Of a stretch of 64,000 nt of DNA, positions 58,597 to 64,000 are shown in pieces (within the stretch, counting starts at the first letter, position 1; the number at the start of each line of letters is the position of its first letter). Under the pieces are notes generated by a model. That model searched no databases. It was not told the origin of the DNA and saw only the letters and a program-made list of their open reading frames with translations. A program made the position numbers and the translations under genes. Source of the stretch: UBA6080 sp964607515 (GTDB lineage: Bacteria; Fermentibacterota; Fermentibacteria; Fermentibacterales; JCC-6); contig CAZSKU010000010.1 in NCBI GenBank assembly GCA_964607515.1, positions 1-64,000 on the forward strand. Reading direction: 5' to 3'.

Positions 58597-61365
58597 ATGA
58601 CCGAGCAATTCGTATACTATTTCGGAAAAACCCGGACCGACGGCGGCAGAGACATGAAAGCCCTCCTGGGGGGCAAGGGGGCGAATCTCGCGGAAATGAC
58701 CAGCATCGGTCTTCCGGTCCCCCCGGGCTTCACCATAACCACCGAGGCATGCGACCTTTACAATACCCTGGGCGGCCGGTGGCCAGAGGGGCTGGAGGAG
58801 CAGGCAAAGGAAAACATCTCGCTGCTTGAGAAGGAGCTGGGCCGGGGTTTCGGCGACCCCCGGAATCCCCTGCTGCTCTCGGTGAGAAGCGGCGCAGCGG
58901 TATCCATGCCGGGAATGATGGACACCGTGCTGAATCTTGGAATCAGCATGGAGAATCTCGACGCCCTGAAGAGGATGAGCGGAAATCCGAGGTTCGCCCT
59001 GGACAGCCTCAGAAGGTTCATGCAGATGTTCGGCGATGTGGTTATGGGGGTTCCCCACCACGATTTCGAGCGAGCCCTGGAATCCGTGAAAGCCCTGAAG
59101 GGCGTCAGACTGGACACTGAGCTGGACGCCGCCGACCTGGAGAAGGTCGTCGCTCTCTACCAGGACATCTACCGGAAGCAGACAGGATCGCCCTTTCCAT
59201 CGGACCCCTGGGAGCAGCTTCGACTCAGCGTCAACGCGGTGTTCGACAGCTGGAACAATCCCAGAGCTGTCCGCTACCGGGAACTCAATGAGATCCGCGG
59301 CCTTCGGGGAACCGCGGTGAACGTGCAGAGCATGGTCTTCGGGAACATGGGGGAAGGCAGCGGAACCGGGGTCTGCTTCACCCGTGACCCGTCCACCGGA
59401 GAGAATGTCTTCTACGGCGAATACCTAATGAACGCCCAGGGCGAGGACGTGGTGGCGGGCATCAGGACCCCCCTCCCCATCAGCGATCTGGCCCGTGAGA
59501 ACCGGAAGGCCTACGACGAGCTGGTGGCCGTGAGGGAGACCCTGGAACGCCATTACCACGACATGCAGGACATCGAGTTCACCATCCAGGACGGGGAGCT
59601 CTTCATACTTCAGACCAGGAGCGGCAAGAGAACCGTATTTGCCGCCCTGAACATGGCAGTGGACATGGCGGAGGAGGGGCTCATCGACAGGGAGACCGCT
59701 CTTATGCGGGTGCCCGCGCAGAACTTCAACCAACTCTTCGCCTCGATCCTCGACTCTTCCAGTAAAAAGAGCGCCAGGCTGCTCACCCGGGGGCTAAACG
59801 CCTCCCCGGGCGGCGCCTGCGGGGCCATAGTCTTCAGCGCCCACGATGCCGAGGAGTGGGCCAGGGCCGGCAGGGATGTGATCCTCTGCCGCCAGGAGAC
59901 CAGCCCCGAAGACATTGGTGGAATGGCGGCGGCCCGGGGTATTCTCACCGCCCGGGGAGGCATGACCAGCCACGCCGCGGTCGTGGCCCGGGGCATGGGG
60001 GCTCCCTGTGTGGCGGGAGCCGGTGAACTGGTGATCGACAGCCATGCGAAGACTGTCACCCTGGGAGACCTTGTCCTCCGGGAGGGGGACATCCTGGCCA
60101 TAGACGGCTTCACCGGCGAAGTCTTCGCCGGGGAGGTCAAGGTCAGGGACTCCGAGATAGTCCAGGTCCTCAGGGGCTCCATTCCCGCCTCGGAATCCTC
60201 CCTTTTCAGGAAGTACGACACCCTGGTGGGCTGGGCCGACCGGGTGAGAACCCTGAAGGTTAGGACCAACGCCGACACCCCCAGGGACACCGAAATGGCG
60301 GTGCTCTTCGGGGCGGAGGGCGTGGGGCTGTGCAGGACCGAGCACATGTTCTTCGACGGAGACCGGATCAAGAGTTTCAGGAAGCTCATCCTGGTGGCCG
60401 AACGGGTGAAGAGGCTGCGGGAGAGGATTCAGGCCGGCTCCGGCGACACGGCGGAAGCTGAGAAACTGCTTAGGGAGCCCGAGCGAATCTATCGGGAAGC
60501 ACTGGAGGAACTCCACCCCCTGCAGAGGCGGGACTTCGAGGGGATCTTCAGGGCGCTGGACGGCCGCCCGTGCAACGTCAGACTGCTGGATCCCCCGCTT
60601 CACGAGTTTCTTCCCCATGACCTGCAGGGCCGGGAGGAGATGGCGGCGGAGATGGGGGTCTCGCTGGAGAGCGTTGTGGAGACCGTTGGCGCCCTTCACG
60701 AGTTCAACCCCATGATGGGTCACCGGGGATGCCGACTGGGACTTTCGTACCCCGAAGTCACGGAAATGCAGGTCAGGGCCGTCATGGAGGCGGCCATCAC
60801 CGTGGCCAGGGAGGGCGTGAAGGTCATTCCCGAGATAATGATCCCCCTGGTGGGCCATGTGGCTGAGCTGAGGATCATGCGGCGGCTGGCCCGGGAGACG
60901 GCTGAAAAGGTGCTCTCCGAGAACGGCCTGTCCAGTGACTTCGTAAACTACAGCATCGGCACCATGATCGAGGTTCCGAGGGCCTGCGTCACCGCCGAGG
61001 AGATCGCTTCCGAGGCGGACTTCTTCAGTTTCGGCACCAACGACCTCACCCAGATGGGTTGCGGCTTCAGCCGCGACGATGCGGGCAAGTTCCTCGGGGA
61101 TTATGTTCGCATGGGCATCTACGAGAGGGATCCCTTCCAGTCAATAGACGAGGAGGGGGTCGGCGCCCTGGTGACGCTGGCGGTCCGGGGAGGGCGCACA
61201 GCGAAGCCCGGCCTCAAACTCGGTGTGTGCGGGGAGCACGGTGGGGATGCGGCCTCGATAAGGTTCTTCAACAAGGCGGGGCTCGATTACGTTTCCTGTT
61301 CTCCCTACCGGGTTCCGGTGGCCAGACTGGCTGCGGCCCAGGCGGTGATTGAGGCCAACCGATAG
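58597..61365 (+). CDS. ppdK: Pyruvate phosphate dikinase
   Basis: A 922-residue PEP-utilising dikinase that interconverts pyruvate, ATP and phosphate with PEP, AMP and pyrophosphate. The N-terminal ATP-grasp part has LLGGKGANLAEMT and SVRSGAAVSMPGMMDT. The central swivelling domain has the phosphorylated His459 in GGMTSHAAVVARG. The C-terminal TIM barrel has GTMIEVPRA, FSFGTNDLTQM and the catalytic Cys878 in VCGEHGGD. It is slightly longer than the usual 870-890 residues. In anaerobes it often replaces pyruvate kinase or makes PEP from pyruvate. Ribosome site AGGAAG 58581-58586. Confidence 0.96.
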   Translation: MTEQFVYYFGKTRTDGGRDMKALLGGKGANLAEMTSIGLPVPPGFTITTEACDLYNTLGGRWPEGLEEQAKENISLLEKELGRGFGDPRNPLLLSVRSGAAVSMPGMMDTVLNLGISMENLDALKRMSGNPRFALDSLRRFMQMFGDVVMGVPHHDFERALESVKALKGVRLDTELDAADLEKVVALYQDIYRKQTGSPFPSDPWEQLRLSVNAVFDSWNNPRAVRYRELNEIRGLRGTAVNVQSMVFGNMGEGSGTGVCFTRDPSTGENVFYGEYLMNAQGEDVVAGIRTPLPISDLARENRKAYDELVAVRETLERHYHDMQDIEFTIQDGELFILQTRSGKRTVFAALNMAVDMAEEGLIDRETALMRVPAQNFNQLFASILDSSSKKSARLLTRGLNASPGGACGAIVFSAHDAEEWARAGRDVILCRQETSPEDIGGMAAARGILTARGGMTSHAAVVARGMGAPCVAGAGELVIDSHAKTVTLGDLVLREGDILAIDGFTGEVFAGEVKVRDSEIVQVLRGSIPASESSLFRKYDTLVGWADRVRTLKVRTNADTPRDTEMAVLFGAEGVGLCRTEHMFFDGDRIKSFRKLILVAERVKRLRERIQAGSGDTAEAEKLLREPERIYREALEELHPLQRRDFEGIFRALDGRPCNVRLLDPPLHEFLPHDLQGREEMAAEMGVSLESVVETVGALHEFNPMMGHRGCRLGLSYPEVTEMQVRAVMEAAITVAREGVKVIPEIMIPLVGHVAELRIMRRLARETAEKVLSENGLSSDFVNYSIGTMIEVPRACVTAEEIASEADFFSFGTNDLTQMGCGFSRDDAGKFLGDYVRMGIYERDPFQSIDEEGVGALVTLAVRGGRTAKPGLKLGVCGEHGGDAASIRFFNKAGLDYVSCSPYRVPVARLAAAQAVIEANR

Positions 61366-61375
61366 GAGGAAAGTC

Positions 61376-63700
61376 CTGAACAGCCCCGCAGTGCTTCTGG
61401 CCATGGGTGCTTCGGCCCTGCGGGAGGCCGCCACGACGGGGCTCCGCCGGGAGGGCTTCGCGGTGATCACCGCCGACGACGGCATGGAAGCGGCGCTGAA
61501 GGCCTGCGAAAACCCTCCGGGAGCTGTCCTGGCCTCGGCCCTGCTTCCGGTTCTGGACGGGGTCAGGTTGTGCCGGTTCCTGAAATCCCACCCTTCCACC
61601 CGTGGAATTCCCGTGGTGCTGACTATCCCGGACAGCAACAGGAACCTTCGGTTCAGGTCTGAACTGGCAGGGGCCGACATGGTCGTCCCCTACTCCCATC
61701 CCGTGGATGTTCTGGCTGCCAGGCTGCGAACCATGGTGTCGACCGTCCCCTCGGGCGCCGGCGGAAGAGTTCCCGACGGGGAACAGGTGCTGCACTTCAT
61801 CTCCGAGGGGCTTCTCGAGCGTCTGGAGAGGCTGGAGACGGTAATGGGGCTGGCGGAGGGTCTCGGGAACTCGGTCACCGTTGCCGAGCTTTTTCGAAGG
61901 ATAGCCGTCTCGGTGCTGGTGGGGCTGGGTTTCGAAAGGGTATGGGGGGGCTGCCGCCAGCGGGACGATTCCCGGTTTCACGTGCAGATCGCCATGGGTA
62001 GCGGCATTTCCCGGAAATCCATCGAACTGAGACACCGGGAGTCTCCCGCCGCCCTGGCGGTAAGCAGCGGGCGCCAGGTGCACTCTTCGGCCCTCAACGT
62101 CCCTCCGGGAATACTGGAGTGGTCCGGCACCCTCGACTACCTCGACACCCCCGTCATGGCCGGGGGCGAGGCACTGGGGCTCATCCGGGCCGACCGCGGA
62201 GTCACCGGAAGACCCATCAGCCAATGGTCCGCGGAGGGCGTTAAAATGCTTGCTGACCTAGCGGGGGGGAGCCTCCTGGGTCTGCTCTCCCAGGAGCAGG
62301 TGGCGATGTGCCGGGAGGAGTCCGCTGAACTGCTGGACTCCCTCGGGAGCGCGGTCCTCACGATCAACCGGGACGGAATCATCGTGGATGCGCGGGGGAA
62401 CACCGGGACCCTGCTGGGCCGGGAACCCCATCAGCTCACCGGCGAGATGTTCAACTCCGCGGTGACCCTCCGGGGTGTGGACCAGGAGGACTTCGTAGCC
62501 TCCGCCTTCGCCGGCGGGCTGGAGTCCGCAGCGGAAGTCATCGCCGACAACGCCCACGAGAGGGTGCTTGAGGTGAGATTCCTGCCCGGTAGGGATACTT
62601 CCCGGGGGGCTTCCCTGGTGAAGGTGGTCTTCAGCGACATGAGCCGGGAGTACCAGTTGAGCCTGGAACTCCAGGACAGGACCCAGGAACTGGAGACCAT
62701 CTCCGGCATCTCCCGGGAGCTTCAGGCTGTCTCGGACATCGACTCGGTGTGCGGCACCCTTCTGAAAACCCTTCAGAGGCTCTACCCCAGGGAGAGCATC
62801 TCCATTCTCCTGGCGGGAAGCCTGGACGAGGGGGCCGTCCCGGAAACCATGGTGGTCAAGGCCGAAAGGGGCTACCGGGAGGAGTGGTCTCCGGTGGGCC
62901 AGGTGCTGAAGATGACCCCGGGAGGCCGGGGGGCGGTGCTCAGATCGGTGTATTCGGCACGGCCGGTGAACGTTCGCGACACCAGCCAGACCATAGACTA
63001 CGTGGCCAATCAGGAGGGGACCGCAAGCGAACTGGTGGTGCCGATGATCAGCCAGGGCAGGATAGTCGGGGCCATAGACCTGCAGAGCCCGGTTACGTAC
63101 CGGTACGAATCCGACGATGTAAGGCGCATCCAGAAGATCGCCGAGCAGGCGGCGGGAGCGGTGGAGAGCGCCCTGATGCAGTACGAGCTGTTCGACATGG
63201 CCAGAAGGGACAGACTCACCGGGCTTCACAACCTGAGGTACTTCGAGGAGAAGTACGCCGAGGAGTTCGACAGGGCCAGCCGTTACGGTTACCCGTTCTC
63301 GGTCATTGTGATGGACATAGACGACTTCAAGGTCTACAACGACACCTACGGCCATCCCATGGGGAACGTGCTGCTGAAGAGACTCACCGTGGCGGTGAAG
63401 AACGCCCTGCGGGAGGTGGACATTCCGGTGCGTTACGGCGGCGAGGAGTTCGTGTGCATCCTTCCCCTCACGGACATCAGGGTGGGTGAGGAGGTGGCGG
63501 AGCGGATCCGTCAGAGGATCCTGGACGCCAATCCCGACATCCCCCACGCGGACACACAGCCGGAAGGCTGCGTCAGCGTAAGTCTCGGGGTGGCCAGTTT
63601 TCCGGCGGACAGCCGGGAAAAAGACGAACTTTTCGAGCTTGCGGACCAGAGGATGTACAGCGCCAAGAGAGCCGGAAAGAACCGTGTCTGCGCCCGCTGA
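61376..63700 (+). CDS. Diguanylate cyclase with degenerate receiver, GAF/PAS and GGDEF domains
   Basis: A protein of about 774 residues. Residues 1-120 have a receiver fold, but the acidic pair is missing and the phospho-Asp is Ser54 (ASALLPVLDG); the conserved Lys is also replaced. Residues about 140-300 and 430-590 look like GAF domains, with a PAS-like region between. The C-terminal domain starts at DRLTGLHNLRYF and has the active-site GGEEF (688-692), with the inhibitory RxxD motif REVD nine residues before it. It should make cyclic di-GMP with product inhibition. CTG 61376 lies 6 bases after AGGAGG and gives the receiver start; a TTG at 61349 inside ppdK lacks a site. It overlaps the next gene by 17 bases. 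Confidence 0.9.
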   Translation: MNSPAVLLAMGASALREAATTGLRREGFAVITADDGMEAALKACENPPGAVLASALLPVLDGVRLCRFLKSHPSTRGIPVVLTIPDSNRNLRFRSELAGADMVVPYSHPVDVLAARLRTMVSTVPSGAGGRVPDGEQVLHFISEGLLERLERLETVMGLAEGLGNSVTVAELFRRIAVSVLVGLGFERVWGGCRQRDDSRFHVQIAMGSGISRKSIELRHRESPAALAVSSGRQVHSSALNVPPGILEWSGTLDYLDTPVMAGGEALGLIRADRGVTGRPISQWSAEGVKMLADLAGGSLLGLLSQEQVAMCREESAELLDSLGSAVLTINRDGIIVDARGNTGTLLGREPHQLTGEMFNSAVTLRGVDQEDFVASAFAGGLESAAEVIADNAHERVLEVRFLPGRDTSRGASLVKVVFSDMSREYQLSLELQDRTQELETISGISRELQAVSDIDSVCGTLLKTLQRLYPRESISILLAGSLDEGAVPETMVVKAERGYREEWSPVGQVLKMTPGGRGAVLRSVYSARPVNVRDTSQTIDYVANQEGTASELVVPMISQGRIVGAIDLQSPVTYRYESDDVRRIQKIAEQAAGAVESALMQYELFDMARRDRLTGLHNLRYFEEKYAEEFDRASRYGYPFSVIVMDIDDFKVYNDTYGHPMGNVLLKRLTVAVKNALREVDIPVRYGGEEFVCILPLTDIRVGEEVAERIRQRILDANPDIPHADTQPEGCVSVSLGVASFPADSREKDELFELADQRMYSAKRAGKNRVCAR

Positions 63701-64000
63701 CCCCGGGGTTTTCGATGTGGTGGTCAGAGACGGCCTGTACGGCCGGAGCCGGGAGGGTCTGGCCGGGGTGCTCGAGGAAATGGTGCTTCTGGCCGGGGGG
63801 TGGCCGGACTCCGCTGCGCCCGGAGCCCGAGTCCTTCTGAAGGTCAACATGCTGGCGGCCAAGAGCCCGGAACGGGGGATCACGACCCACCCCGATGTGG
63901 TGGCGGCGGTGGGGCTGCTGCTGCGGGACAGAGGCTGCAGGGTCTTCGTGGGCGACAGCCCCGGGGGGGCGGTGAAAGGCGTGGAAAGGTACTGGCGCAA
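63684..64000 (+). CDS. DUF362-like protein, 5' part
   Basis: The first 105 codons of a gene running off the window. GTG 63684 has GGAAAG upstream and overlaps the cyclase end. After a short variable N-terminus, LLKVNMLAAKSPERGITTHPD and the following GLLLRDRGCRVFVGDSPGG match the start of DUF362 proteins, in which a KxN/TTHP region and a GDSPG loop recur. Family members often carry a C-terminal ferredoxin domain in anaerobes; that part is not in the window. Function unknown. Confidence 0.82.
   Translation, partial: MSAPADPGVFDVVVRDGLYGRSREGLAGVLEEMVLLAGGWPDSAAPGARVLLKVNMLAAKSPERGITTHPDVVAAVGLLLRDRGCRVFVGDSPGGAVKGVERYWR

Noticed and set aside
1..64000. CRISPR arrays, tRNA or rRNA genes, insertion sequences, phage genes.
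   Set aside because: No regularly spaced repeats, cloverleaf sequences, transposases, integrases or terminal inverted repeats were seen. Codon usage is even throughout.

Overview
The window is bacterial, GC-rich and densely packed. About 55 genes lie in long co-directional runs with stop/start overlaps (ATGA, GTGA, TTGA) and no gene-free stretch over 170 bases. It has a diderm envelope toolkit: a Tol-Pal operon, many lipoproteins, predicted outer-membrane barrels, OmpA-family proteins, and heptose and dTDP-sugar enzymes. It also has anaerobic central metabolism: 2-oxoacid:ferredoxin oxidoreductase, pyruvate phosphate dikinase, ATP-type PEP carboxykinase and a cyclic-2,3-diphosphoglycerate-synthetase-like protein. 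Two gingipain/PorU-like C25 peptidases and FlgD-like C-terminal domains fit a member of the FCB superphylum or a nearby candidate phylum (Fermentibacteria-like would fit). That placement is inference from gene content; no rRNA or tRNA was seen.

Layout. 1-2.9 kb: hybrid histidine kinase. 3-7.5 kb: ridA and a complete tolQ-tolR-tolA-like-tolB-pal-cpoB operon. 7.6-12.6 kb: tig, clpP, clpX, engB, purA. 12.6-21.1 kb: a TatD nuclease/radical SAM fusion, rsmA, an outer-membrane protein, a lipoprotein, a methyltransferase, surface-polysaccharide genes (PHP phosphatase, rfbD, gmhA), a YbhN-type membrane protein and an FmdB zinc ribbon. 21.2-22.2 kb (minus): two related lipoproteins. 22.3-32.4 kb: an eight-gene envelope operon (solute-binding lipoprotein, OB-fold/FlgD protein, PorV-like barrel, helix-hairpin-helix/barrel fusion, another barrel, 5'-nucleotidase, FAD oxidoreductase, DUF2085). 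32.4-36.9 kb: the cDPG-synthetase-like gene behind a structured leader, then a four-subunit 2-oxoacid:ferredoxin oxidoreductase. 37-39 kb: a large OmpA-family protein. 39-41.6 kb (minus): a radical SAM protein and a membrane protein. 41.7-47 kb: pckA, a small barrel, rlmN (minus), a methylthio-nucleoside phosphorylase and thiL. 47-49.1 kb (minus): a transglutaminase-like protein and a LolE-like permease. 49.2-58.5 kb: C25 peptidase, sirtuin, C25 peptidase, TPR protein. 58.6-64 kb: ppdK, a diguanylate cyclase with a degenerate receiver, and the start of a DUF362 protein.

The strongest leads are the C25-sirtuin-C25 operon together with the barrel cluster, which could be parts of a type IX-like secretion/sorting pathway; the secreted DNA-binding-type helix-hairpin-helix fused to a barrel; the structured leader before the cDPG synthetase; two genes that appear to start at CTG behind strong Shine-Dalgarno sequences; and the transglutaminase-like protein coupled to a Lol-type permease without its ATPase. 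Start codons were chosen by Shine-Dalgarno spacing and overlap with the upstream stop. TTG and GTG starts are common here.
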